Shown one piece after another: positions 34,191 to 45,019 of a stretch of DNA of 64,000 nt; within the stretch, counting starts at the first letter, position 1; each line of letters opens with the position of its first letter. A program made the translations under genes and the position numbers. Below the pieces are notes generated by a model. That model ran no database searches. It was not told the origin of the DNA and saw only the letters and a list, made by a program, of their open reading frames with translations. Source of the DNA: Zygaena filipendulae (Eukaryota; Arthropoda; Insecta; Lepidoptera; Zygaenidae); assembly GCA_907165275.2 (NCBI GenBank), contig OU015658.1:880501-944500 (forward strand), read 5' to 3'.

Positions 34191-37100
34191 TTAGCTTCCC
34201 GGGTCATCGGTTTTGCTTTGTTTGGAGCGCCTGAGTTGCTGCAGGTAGTGGCGCTGGATCGGTTTGTGCAGAGCGAGCTGCGTCAGCGCATCGTCGATGG
34301 AGAACCACTGCCTCTTGCGCCCCATCAGCCGCGAGTCCTCCCACTCGGCCAGCTCCTGGGTGACGGTCATCACGAACACCTCGGTGCGGTGTTTGTGCTC
34401 GCGGTTCTGGAATCGAACAATCATACATCATCGGGTGATCCGAATGCCGGTTGGTCAGAACAAAGTTTTGGCGGGGAATCGAAGATGGCGCTTCTGTCAT
34501 TTATTTTTGTGTCGATAAAAAAATGTTAAAAGTGGTAGGTATTGTGTACATACTGTACCTATTATGAGGTTAACCTAATGCCTACATCAGATGATCGTTG
34601 ATCGTGTGATCGGCGATGAATGATGGTCTGGAAACCCCAACGCAACCACAGGCGAATCGCCTGAGGCTTGAGGCGGTTCCCTTTGATGGGTGCCCAAAAA
34701 CCGACAATTCACGGGTCGCAGGCGATCATAGGCGATGATCGGCGAGTACAGCCGAGTATGCCCTCTACACTATCGTGCTCGCGCATAATCGTCCGTACTC
34801 GGCGATAATGTAGTGGAGCAATAATATTATCAGATTTCAAGTCGAATCCTTCTATTAAGTCCGCCAAGAGCTCAGTGAAAGATATTATAGCACTATTATA
34901 CAACAATGCTATAATAACAATAATAATAATAATTCATTTATTTCAGGCAAAACAACCCATACAATACAATGATGATAAAATAATAATAAAATAAATTGAA
35001 TTAAATATCAAATAAAATAAAATATAATTAAAATTCAAATTAAATTCAATAAGCTAAATTTGACTAAATAAAAATTTCATTGAATAAATTAAATAAACTA
35101 AATCAAATTAAATAAATGCATTTATTTCATTTGAGACTAGCTAAATTATTTTAGTAAAGAATTAGAGTGTGCCAGTTTTCTTTAGGTCGAGAGAGACGGT
35201 GCCACTGCTTCTCTTGATATAATAATAAATAATATGTATTTTATAAATAATTAATTTTATTATTTTAGCGCTTGAGTTTGTAAGGTTAATTTTAGGCATT
35301 TTCCGTTCGAATGTTTTCTTAATATTTCGTAATCTCAAGTAATGAATCGTCAACGATGTGCGTATCTAATTGATTTACGTTGGTACTTTTGCATTATCAA
35401 CACACACCAAAAATACAATCTGCCATAGCCCATATAAATATAGTTTGTATAAATAATCTACAAACTACCTGTGCTCAGCTGTTTCGCTCGGTTGAGTTAA
35501 AAAAAAACTAATTTGACTCATAATTGGGCATAGATAAGCAATAGTGTGTTAACCCACATTGGAGAAATTTTGAGTAACTCGTGTTTTACAATCATAGCGT
35601 CATTTTGTTTTTTTATGTTTAATATTTTGTTGGTATTTAAACAATGTAATAAGGCAAACATTATAAAACGTTTTATAACGCTCGATAAAGCGTTCTGAAT
35701 CAATAACTTAATATTGTGGGTTAACATGTTATTGCTTATCTGCGTCCAATTGTCATATTTTGTCTTTATCAATACAGCGCTTACCGCGTGACGCGAAGTT
35801 ATGCATACCATTACAACTGAATATTTTTTTCATGTACAGCTCGAAAAAGCGCAAAACGTGACAAAACCTAAGCCCTATAGGTTCCCTATATTTGTTTGTT
35901 TGGAAGAGATCATAACTTTACGGTACTAAAATGCATCGATTAATTGAGAAAGTCAATCGGCTTTATGCGAGTATGGATATGTGGCTACTTGGGTAGAGCC
36001 TTATCTAAGCGGGAGTGGTGCGGTTTGGTTTTCTGAGTAAGTCTTATCCACCCTCAGTAACAAAACGACCACGGAACACTATCGACCGTGCTATCGGCAA
36101 ATGGTTTTGTTTGTTTTACGAAACGACCTTTGAACTCCCAATAGCTATGTAAATGTAGAGGTGGGCATAATTAAATATAGTATAGTATGTTAAAGCTGTT
36201 TACACGATCTGAGGGGCTATTATGTAACTTTTGTTTCTATCATTTTTCGATTGCTATCAAAAATATGACGGTTTAGCGATTACAATATGCAAGTTTTGAC
36301 ACCTCCATTAACTAGCAATCAACCAAAATAAACATACTTCAAAAGTTGAAGCTGTTTAAACATCATTAATTAATCACAAAATCGCTATTTTACTGATTGA
36401 AACTGAAATATGATAGCAACAAAAGTTACGTAATTACCCTGCTGGTTTCTGTTTTTACGAGCGTGTCGGCCATTCACAGATGTGTGTTACAAAGTTGCGC
36501 GAATGAAAATAATTGTTACTTATTGCTTATGTTTAATCAAAACTATTTATACACACAATGTTTAAATGCGTGTCGATGTGAAGCAGATCTTGCAAGGTAG
36601 ATAATAATATATGGGTAACTTTTACACATAGCTAGGCCGCACGACTTCATCCGCATTTCACCATTGCACAACGCTCCACAGCAAACTATTTAAAAACAAA
36701 AAACCTGTACTTCCATTTGACAAGATTTTTTTTTGTAAGAATATTTTTGCATTTTTATTCATCTTGAGTATTTAATATTTTAGTATATCAATGTTTCAAT
36801 CATGTTATTTTGTTCTGGCTCAATGTGATATCCTAAGGACGATCACTGAATGCCTAAACCACAGATAATATGGACATAGATAAGCAATAGTGTGTTAACC
36901 CACCCAGTTTTAAAATTATAGCGCCATTTTGTTTCAACATTTTTATGTTCAATATTTAGTTACATATTTAAACAATGTAATAAGGTAAACACATAATTAA
37001 AAAACGTTCTCTAACTCTCAATAATACGTTCTGAATCAATAACTTTGTTTTGTGGGTTAACATGTTATTGCTTATCTGCGTCCATATAATACTATACTGC

Positions 37101-40100
37101 CCAGACAAACATTGGTTTGTGCATCACAGTGGGAACCGTGTTACGAGTACTATAGGTTTTACAGATTGTATTTTTATTGTAATTTTATGAACTTATGACA
37201 CAGTGGGTTAGTCACGCACGTTGTTTGTATTGACCTTTGCCTGTATCGAACTGGAGTGGGTGTGCGCGACTGTACCGCGGCCCGCCGCGCCGCGGGTCGA
37301 CGACCTCTCCCAGTAACGATAGATATTGTACAGTTAGCAACGTAACTCACGAAGATTTCATGAGGCGTGAGTAGGTAAATGAATTGAGATTTATTATAAA
37401 ACTAGCCGTGCCCCGCGGTTTCATCCACGCGAGTTTCGGAAGTCCCACAGGAACTTTTTTTCCTTAAATTAAAGTTACTCCTTATAACATCAGCTATCTG
37501 CCAGGGAAAGTCCCGTTAAAATCGTTCTAGCCGTTTCAGAGATTAGCCGGAACAAACAGACTGACGAAAATTTTAAAAAAATATTTCTTTATACTATAAG
37601 TATCTACCGTTATAATATATACTATCTTTTCTACTTTATTAGCCGCATTAGTTTTTATGATGACTATTTAAAAGGTGTCTGATATTTATGAAAAATAAGC
37701 GTTATTTTTCAATTTCATTCACCGACCGCAGACCGTACCCGGTCGACTTTAATCAAATTTGCAAAGCCTACGCGACTGGCTAACTTAGTCATCGATGTCA
37801 AGAATAATAAAATGGCAGCATCTGCATACACGTTGCCAGGGGTAAAGAGGATATTGGTTACTTTGTTCCCGGAATTCCCGCGGGAACTCCGAAATTAACA
37901 CGGGTGAAACCGTGGCGAACAGGCCAGTATAAAATAAATAATATACGTAATTGTTAAAATTTTTTCGGTGTCTGTTTGTTTGAACGCGTGTTTTATGTTT
38001 CAACGAGCAGGGTTACTGTTTCGGGTTACGGAAAGAAGGGATAAAATTGATACTCGAAGCGTAATTGACATAATATTTTGGCAGAGGCGCCATGGTACTT
38101 TCAAACCCAAATTTCAATACTTATAGAAGTTGGCTTCTAGCTTTAAATAAAATTTCTAGTTTTTATAAGTCTTCCTTTCAATATAAAACATGACTGGACT
38201 AATTTATTATGAAAACTTACACTCTCTCTTCAAACAAGACTTTTTTTATACTGCATGTCAGTTAAAATTTTGACTCAACGGAAATATTATTATGTTATTT
38301 AATGATATCCTACTAAAAATTCTTATCATGCGCACACTTTTTGTGCATTGCAAGAGCAATGGTAGGTACATGATATTTAAATGCAGTAGTACAACATAAT
38401 TTCAACATGAGGTAAGCAGCTGCAACTATTTGTCACTAAGTAAACAGTCAAGTAAATTACACATAATATGCGAATTGCAAATATACCTACCTACCTATTT
38501 AGTCAACTTGACACCCGACAATCTTTATGATTAGGTTTTTCTTGGAATGTCTTCTATTCCTGCACGATCCTGCTTACTATTTACGGGCTATGGTTCAAGA
38601 TGAAGGACAGGATTGTATGTATCTTATAGTAAGTATTTACTACAACAACAAAAGTATCTAATTATAAAATCCGGAACCCAAAGCACACACTGTTTTAAGG
38701 AACCGAGTGGTGCTGTTTGACAGTGTTCAAGAATAATAATTATATTAAACTAGAGCTGTCCCCTGCGGTTGTACCTACGGTAAATTTCGGAGTTCCCGTG
38801 GGAATTTCGGGATAAAAAGTACCCTATAAGTGAAAGAATTTTCAAAATCAGTCCAGTAGATCGAGAGATTACTCCCTACAACGTCACAAACTCACAATTC
38901 ATAAACTTTACCTCTTTATAATATTAGTATAGATTACTAACTGTTCCTGGGGTATCATCCGCATAAATTTCAGAGTTGCCGCAAAAATTCCAAGGTAAAA
39001 GTACACTATATTCTTTTCTGTCCCCTGACATAGACCATTGGTTAAGTACCTAGTTAAGGTGAGAAAGTGTACAAACAAAACAGTGTGTAACAGATAAAAA
39101 ACTAATAAATGAACTCACATTTTTTGGTGAGATACAAAATAATACCTAAATGTTTCATATATAGTAATTTTCACCTTTCTAGTTATAAATAGGTATATGG
39201 ATACACAAGGCTGGTGAGGTAAGGTAAAACCTCACCCCAAGAGTCAGTGTCATTTAAAGAGCCAGCTCCAAGATGCTTTAATTTCTATCAGACAAATTAT
39301 ACAGAAACCATTACTTATACAGAAGCCACCTACCACCTACCGCTGAGGCCAGTGTTGCTAATTGTACCTACTCATACCTATCTACCGGAAGCGAGCCGGG
39401 AAAGCAATAAATAATTAGTAAGAACCTACGGACTTATTCTTGAGTTCCCATGCTACCTACCTACCTGCCCCCCTGAGTGACCTATGCCACCTACTTTCTT
39501 CAGGCTAGTCGCGACAAGATAACAAAATAACAAGTATTCCATATTTTAGTGAGTGATCTTTTTAATGATAAATACACTATCTTGTTACTATGCAAGCTTA
39601 GGGCAGTGCCCCATAATATGTTCAAAGATTGGTTTTTATGTGGCAATATTGAAATAATGAGTCTGCTGGGTTGAATCAAAGATAATGACTCACAAGAGTA
39701 GATTGTCTTATTGATTGATTGAACAGAATAGAATTTCTGTTTCATTTCACCAGGCATGCTTACTTCAATCTGTTGTTCTTCTACCAGTTACATAATTATG
39801 ATATACACATATATTTAGTATGTGATAACATTTCAATGCAGACTTGTAGATAACATAATATATTTTATTTATCCCAGTAAAAAGATTACCCAAAGAAATT
39901 GCAACTTTTTTCTTAGCAAAACTACAGGTAATACAGGTAACTACTGCTAAAAATTACTAGTCAAAATTCTTTTTTAACTCTTCTACTACTATATTAGAAG
40001 ACAACAGAATGTAATGAATAACGGTTTCAGCCTTTACCTCAAAGATTCCAAGGCAGCGGCCAAGCTTGCCAATGACCCCTGCCTCTTCCAACACCTCCCG

Positions 40101-41111
40101 CATCGCTGTCACCGATGGCTCCTCTTCAGGCTCCACACCTCCTCCAGGCACTATCCAGTTGTCTGGACGTCTCGAGGACGTAACCAAAAGGACCTATGGA
40201 TTTGTTCAATTATTTATTTTTTCAAATTATTACTACGTAAAGAACTTAACCATTGATATAGTTATGTACTACAGCTTAAAGTGGTCAGAAGTTCAAGGGA
40301 TGAAGGACTTGATGTGGGGTCAAATGTAAATAACCTGTCAGTCCCAGTATATAAATATAGTTTGTATCTTGTCTACTCTAGTAAAGATAGTAAGCAGTAT
40401 TACCTACTAGGAGCAAAATCAAGTCTTCATTTGTCCTGACAGAAAAGAGTCCCTGGGTTACAATTCTCAGGCAAGAAAATTTGACAGGAGTAAAAGTATA
40501 TTTATAAAATGTTTCTTCTTCTTCTTTTAAAATATGGCTTCCACTATGTTCACTCACAGTGACTCCGACAATGTCATGTTACACGTAGTTGAAAGTAAAC
40601 GTAGGAAGACAAGTTTGTTGGGTGGGAATGATATTACCAAGAGCCTATATTCTCTTTAGTCGTACCATCACAACATTGATATATTATTATTTACAATTTT
40701 AAGTTTACTATTGTTTTATAATATGTCAAGTCTTAGTAATTCCCTGCTGCTCATATGATAAAATACTTCACACATCATGATAGGTACTTAGGCAAATACT
40801 CAAAAGTGAAATAGTTTTGACAGTAGGTATGGTATGTTGTGCTTGTGCTCACATCATGGTTATTTTAGTGCCGACCGCTCGGTCACGCCGCACATTATCA
40901 CAACGCCACTGCCATTACACAGGAGCTTAGTAGAATCAACTTGTACATACAATAGCACACTTTCAGTCAGAATTAGTCGGCTGCGACATGAAGATACTTA
41001 AGAAATACCAACCTCGGTTTCGGCGTCCGAGCGCACGCATATACAAGCCGCACGGCGTCTGAAGCCCTCGTCGTCGTAAATTCGAATAGAATTAGGCTTT
41101 TCCTTAACCAT
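34191..41111 (-). CDS. Aps: Diphosphoinositol polyphosphate phosphohydrolase (Nudix), three exons
   Basis: The enzyme hydrolyses inositol pyrophosphates and diadenosine polyphosphates (Drosophila Aps, human NUDT3/4 family) in the cytosol. Exons on the minus strand are 41111-41013, 40193-40038 and 34406-34191, giving 471 bp and 156 residues, all joins phase 0. The Nudix box is complete at residues 51-73: GGGVEPEEEPSVTAMREV, then LEEAGV, with the REVLEEAG metal-binding core. RRPDNWIVPGGG and FQNREHKHRTEVFV/KRQWFSIDDA match the family. The product is slightly shorter than human NUDT3 (172) because of a short tail (TDDPGS). Intron 2 is 5.6 kb of repeats. Convergent with CC2D2A, divergent from HURP. 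Confidence 0.95.
35522..35758. repeat. TTGGAC MITE, copy 2
   Basis: Ends AATTGGGCATAGATAAGCAA and TTGCTTATCTGCGTCCAATT are inverted, with GTTAACCCAC/GTGGGTTAAC just inside. Confidence 0.7.
36211..36442. repeat. TIR element GTAACTTTTGTT
   Basis: GGGCTATTATGTAACTTTTG at the left and CAAAAGTTACGTAATTACCC at the right are inverted over about 30 bases, including CTATCAT/ATGATAG. No second copy was noticed. Confidence 0.6.
36868..37088. repeat. TTGGAC MITE, copy 3
   Basis: ATATGGACATAGATAAGCAA and TTGCTTATCTGCGTCCATAT are inverted. The inner GTTAACCCAC/GTGGGTTAAC pair is conserved. Confidence 0.7.
37401..37928. repeat. Minus then plus Lep1-like repeats
   Basis: 37401-37600 reads ACTAGCCGTGCCCCGCGGTT on the plus strand (minus-oriented copy). 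37820-37928 reads GGAATTCCCGCGGGAACTCC with the end GGCGAACAGGCCAGT (plus-oriented, mutated terminus). Confidence 0.55.
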
Positions 41112-41724
41112 TTTGAGTAAACACTTAAACACGAACGAAATATACAAATCACAAATGAAAAGTGGACATCAAATACATACAAAGAAAACCTATCAACCGA
41201 ATGAAATTTTAATGATCAACAAACGCCATATCCAATGCATCCTAAGATAAACGTATCCATTTTCAACTAATTTTTAAATGTTACACAACGTATATTGTAA
41301 AATAAAACTAAAATAACAATAACACTACAGTTAGAGCAATATTTCAGCTATAACTAGCTTTTGATCGCGTATTTTAAGCCCATATTGAATGGTGCCTGAT
41401 ATTTTTTTCGCGAAAATCGAAATAGGTTTGATTGACTTTGCAAATGAATAGCTCACACAGGTCACAGATAATATAATACATACGCACTTAAGATGTTAAG
41501 GATAGCTAACGATACTAGTAAAAATGCGTTAGAGTAGTGCAGTAGGTTTGAAAAATAGTAAAGAGTAAAAGAGACACAAAACTAATATGATAGAAATACT
41601 GTCAAATCCGTTGCAAATCATCAGTTGACAGGAAAGGATACAATGGACGGAAATGAGCAAAAAGCGGTTGCCATTATATAAAACGAAATAAAAATACGTT
41701 TCCGTTTCGGTTTCGATAAACCAT

Positions 41725-41965
41725 AGACTTTTTTTTTGTTAAATTTACCCCGATGGAGAAGGCAAAGGAAGCTAAGTTCATACAGCCAATTTAGTTGTAT
41801 TTTTCTTCTTCTGAAGTTATTTAAATTGAAATGCATTGGTGAGATGCATTTCGATGCTTTGCCGGAACTTTTGGCAGGAACTCTTCACAGTTGAACCTTA
41901 ATAAGACTTTCTGTGGAAAGTTGTGTAGTAAAACAACAACCTCCCGATGAACGCCCCATTTAATT
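41725..41965 (+). repeat. Dispersed repeat, second copy of the 17110 family
   Basis: AAATGCATTGGTGAGATGCA, TTTCGATGCTTTGCCGGAAC and CAACCTCCCGATGAACGCCC follow the same order as 17110-17355. Confidence 0.65.
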
Positions 41966-42143
41966 TTCTTTCACTGTTTCCACACACTTTATCACTAATG
42001 TATTACTATTATGCAAAATCCACCACATTTACACAATATTAATCACGATAAACTAATTTGCAAAACAAAGAAAATCTCGCCAAAAGCTCCTAAATAAATA
42101 AGCACTTTTTTACGTGATGAGGGTTTTAAAATTTTTATAAGAT

Positions 42144-42470
42144 ACTAGCTATTCCCGCAGTTTTACCCGCGGTAATTTTGGAGTGAGTTTTGGAATTTCC
42201 GAAGGAACGCCAAAGTTGCCTAATTTACTCCTTATAGAATCAGATAATTAGCAGTGAAAGTCCCGTCGTAATTAATTAAATCATTTCGGAGATTCACCCG
42301 CGTGAGTTTTGGAATTCCCGCAGGAACTCCAAAGTAGCCTAATTCATTCCTTATAGCATCAGGAGAAAGAATTTTTTAAATTGCTCCAGTAGTTTTTTAG
42401 TTAAATCGTAACAAAAAAAACAAAAAATCAAATCTTTCCTCTTTATAATATTAGTATAAGATATACCTAG
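42144..42470 (-). repeat. Tandem minus-strand Lep1-like repeats
   Basis: ACTAGCTATTCCCGCAGTTT begins the first copy. A second begins near 42297 (CGCGTGAGTTTTGGAATTCC) and runs to CTTTATAATATTAGTATAAG. Confidence 0.6.
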
Positions 42471-42759
42471 AAGATTTTTGAAATACTCTAAAAGTTTTTC
42501 ACCTAATTACCAACAACATTAAATTTCGCCAGATCTGGTGAAAGTAACTGGTTTATGACAACACTGCCGAATTGGCAGTCCAATTTAGGTGTAGTGTAAT
42601 CACTCGCTTCCGATTTAGCGCCCTAGATTGGTGCTCTGAAATTGCAAAGTCTAATAAGCGCTTTAGGTAAGTAACGTAAACGAGCACAAAGAAAGGAGGC
42701 GTGATTTCATTGACCAATAGGAGCGTTATCACTAATTCCGGTACCGTACCTACTAAGTC

Positions 42760-42890
42760 TAGTAGGTATGTACAGTCGGAACAGCCGGAATGTACGGTCG
42801 TACATTCCGGCTTAGTACAATCCAGTGTCGTTCATTCCAGTCATCTGTACATTTCGGTGTCGTACAATACAGTGTTGTGCATTCCTGGTT
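42760..42890. repeat. Degenerate 15-16 bp tandem array with a perfect hairpin
   Basis: Variants of GTACATTCCGGTGTC are repeated about seven times. CCGGAATGTACG (42785-42796) and CGTACATTCCGG (42799-42810) form a perfect 12-bp hairpin with a 2-base loop. It lies about 0.9 kb upstream of the HURP 5' exons. Confidence 0.6.
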
Positions 42891-43023
42891 CCCCCGACTT
42901 GTGTAGGTCTCAGAAGAATACTGAGGTGTAGAAACCACAAAAAAAAAAACAAACCACAAATTAACTAGACTTTAGTAGTTGATTGAACTGAACGTGATTG
43001 TAGTTGATCTCATAAGAATCAAT

Positions 43024-43530
43024 AGGGTACTTGCATGATTTTTTTCAGTCTATTTTAAAGATATATGGCCTACTTAAACAAAGCAAGAAAAAGAAAAAAA
43101 ATATGTGCATAAATTATTTAAATAGAGCGTTTCAAAGTTCCTACTTTAGACCTTACCGCCGAAACGCCGAATGACGTCACTAGTTCAAAATTACGCCTTA
43201 TTAATCTGTGATAGAAATGTCACTGTCGTATTAACAGGGTCATGTGACACTGACAGACAGATAACTACATTATCCAAAAGCGAAATTAAGGTTGAACTGT
43301 GTCGATTTACTTCCAAAAGTTCCAGTAAATAATCGAAAGCATCTTACTGATGCATTTTAAAGAAAAAAAATTAAGAAAATGGAAAATATGCGTTGACTGT
43401 ATGCACTTAGTTTCTTTTGCCTTCTCTGAAAGAGGTAAATGTTTCCTAAAAAATAAAAGTGACGTCATGTGTCAAGCTCTCAAGGCTCTATTTTTGAAAT
43501 ATTGACACAATTTCTGATAATATTGACCAA
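43024..43530. repeat. Truncated inverted relative of the 7317 MITE
   Basis: It begins GGGTACTTGCATGA. It then carries, in inverted order, AATAGAGCGTTTCAAAGTTC, two TGACGTCA sites and the GCTCTATTTTTGAAATATTG block of the 7317 element. The distal terminus is missing. Confidence 0.65.
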
Positions 43531-43774
43531 TGGATTTTGATTTAAATAACTTCAGAAGAAGAAATATATCATTGAATTGGCTGTATGGACTAAGTTTCCT
43601 TCTGCCTTCCCCGAAAGGGGTAAACTCTGGTTAACTTCACCAAAAAAAAAGATCAAGCAAAGTTGAAAACGACAGTTATTTTTGAATTCTAAAGTCATCT
43701 AATTAATCTTGTTACGAAGTCTCAGCCTAATATATTTTTGTTTTATTAGTTACCTACCTACCTTGTTTCAGAAA

Positions 43775-44183
43775 ATGGGTAAGTCTACCATGTAATCTTC
43801 GATTTCCGTAGTCATTATTTTAGTATTGTGTTATTTAATTTGCTTTCTTTTCAGAGTGTAGTTTCGATTTGGGGGTGTTCCTGAACGGCCATGAGAAAAA
43901 ACACAAACACAAACCAACACAGTTTCGAAGCGTCGCTGGCGGGGTAATTGCACAAACTATCTAAGCTTTTTTTAATTCAGTTTTGAATAGTTAAAATACG
44001 CTGTGACTGGGGGCTGATATTTTTCATAATTTTATTTTTATACATACCTACCTATTAAAATTATTCTAGATTTCTATACCTAATGAAATAGATATTGACA
44101 GTGTTAGTCAAAGAAGCTGGGAAAGTGACACTGAGCAAGAGTTAGGTGATGAAGGACTGTCTTTCCAATCAGAGGAAAATTAA
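43775..44183 (+). CDS. Candidate small coding unit or 5' exons of HURP
   Basis: ATG at 43775 is followed after one base by a strong donor (GTAAGT). It joins 43855-43943 and 44070 onward in frame: MECSFDLGVFLNG...RSVAGG then ISIPNEIDIDS. Read on without further splicing it gives a 68-residue protein ending FQSEEN with a stop at 44181-44183. If instead the GTTAGT donor at 44103 is used, it joins in frame to HURP exon 45020-46088 and would supply the missing HURP start. I do not recognise the peptide. It may be alternative 5' exons of HURP, or a separate short gene. Confidence 0.4.
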
Positions 44184-44372
44184 CATGATAGGGACAGAAA
44201 CCATTTGCTGAGGAAGAATGGCACTTAGTTGTTCTCTTTACTGGAAAGCTGAAAGGTTTAAAAAAGTCAATGCTTGACAACTATTGGAACTATTTGGCTA
44301 GGTAGCTAATTAACATGCCAGTAGGTCATGTCATAATTTTGAACTACCCACATAATTCACTTTATTAAAACA

Positions 44373-44560
44373 ACTAGCTGATCCCTGCGGTTTTACCCGC
44401 GGTAGATTCGGAATACCCGCGGAGATTCCGGGATAAAAAGTACCCTATGTCACTCACGATCACTTTAGCTTTCTATAAGTAAAAGAATTTTCAAAATTGG
44501 TTCAGTAGATCCAGAGATTACCTTCTACACTCTCACAAACTCCGGAGTTTCTGTGGGAAT
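44373..44560 (-). repeat. Lep1-like repeat between the 5' exons and HURP main exon
   Basis: ACTAGCTGATCCCTGCGGTT, ATTCCGGGATAAAAAGTACC and CAGTAGATCCAGAGATTACC follow the order of minus-strand copies. Confidence 0.6.
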
Positions 44561-45019
44561 AAAAAATTACAGCCTACATTACACTTCGTGCTATATATTT
44601 ATAATTTGCACCCTACACTCACTGGGTTATTTACATGCTTCCTTCAAAATATTTTCGTTTGTAACCTACGTTCTCCACTGGGCACATGTACTAATTCAGC
44701 AACCATATCTACTACAAACTCATAAAACAAAACAGAAGTCAGTTTTTTTTAAGTTGGTCAAAAAAGAACGAGTTTGTCTTGAGGGAGTAATTTCTAAAAT
44801 AGATTCCTTCACTGTCATAAAACTACAGTATCCTAAGTAGCATAGGATACTTTTGATTCCTAAATAAAGAGTTCCCTAATGGAATTCATAATTAGACTGG
44901 GGCGATACTGCAGGCAGAACAGCTAAGACCCAAATTGTTCTGGTTTTATAATTATTCGTACCCAAAAATACATGTGTTTTTTCGTTTCTACTCTTTCACG
45001 GTTATGATTATACTTTCAG

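Larger units (their letters stand above)
34530..40037. other. Aps/NUDT3 intron 2: repeats, no exon found
   Basis: Contents: GATCG-rich patch (34590-34810), AT-rich tracts (34915-35110), TTGGAC MITE copies (35522-35758, 36868-37088), a TIR element (36211-36442), a GC-rich patch (37260-37310), Lep1-like copies (37401-37600 minus; 37820-37928 plus; 38751-38935 and 38938-39030 minus). I see no coding segment with conserved features. Confidence 0.6.
41112..43774. promoter_or_regulatory. Divergent Aps/HURP intergenic region
   Basis: The 2.7-kb spacer holds a dispersed repeat (41725-41965), two tandem minus-strand Lep1-like copies (42144-42470), a short tandem/palindromic array (42760-42890) and a MITE relative (43024-43530). 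41112-41720 and 42480-42760 look unique; the latter has ACCAAT near 42714. TATA boxes are not clear. Confidence 0.5.
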
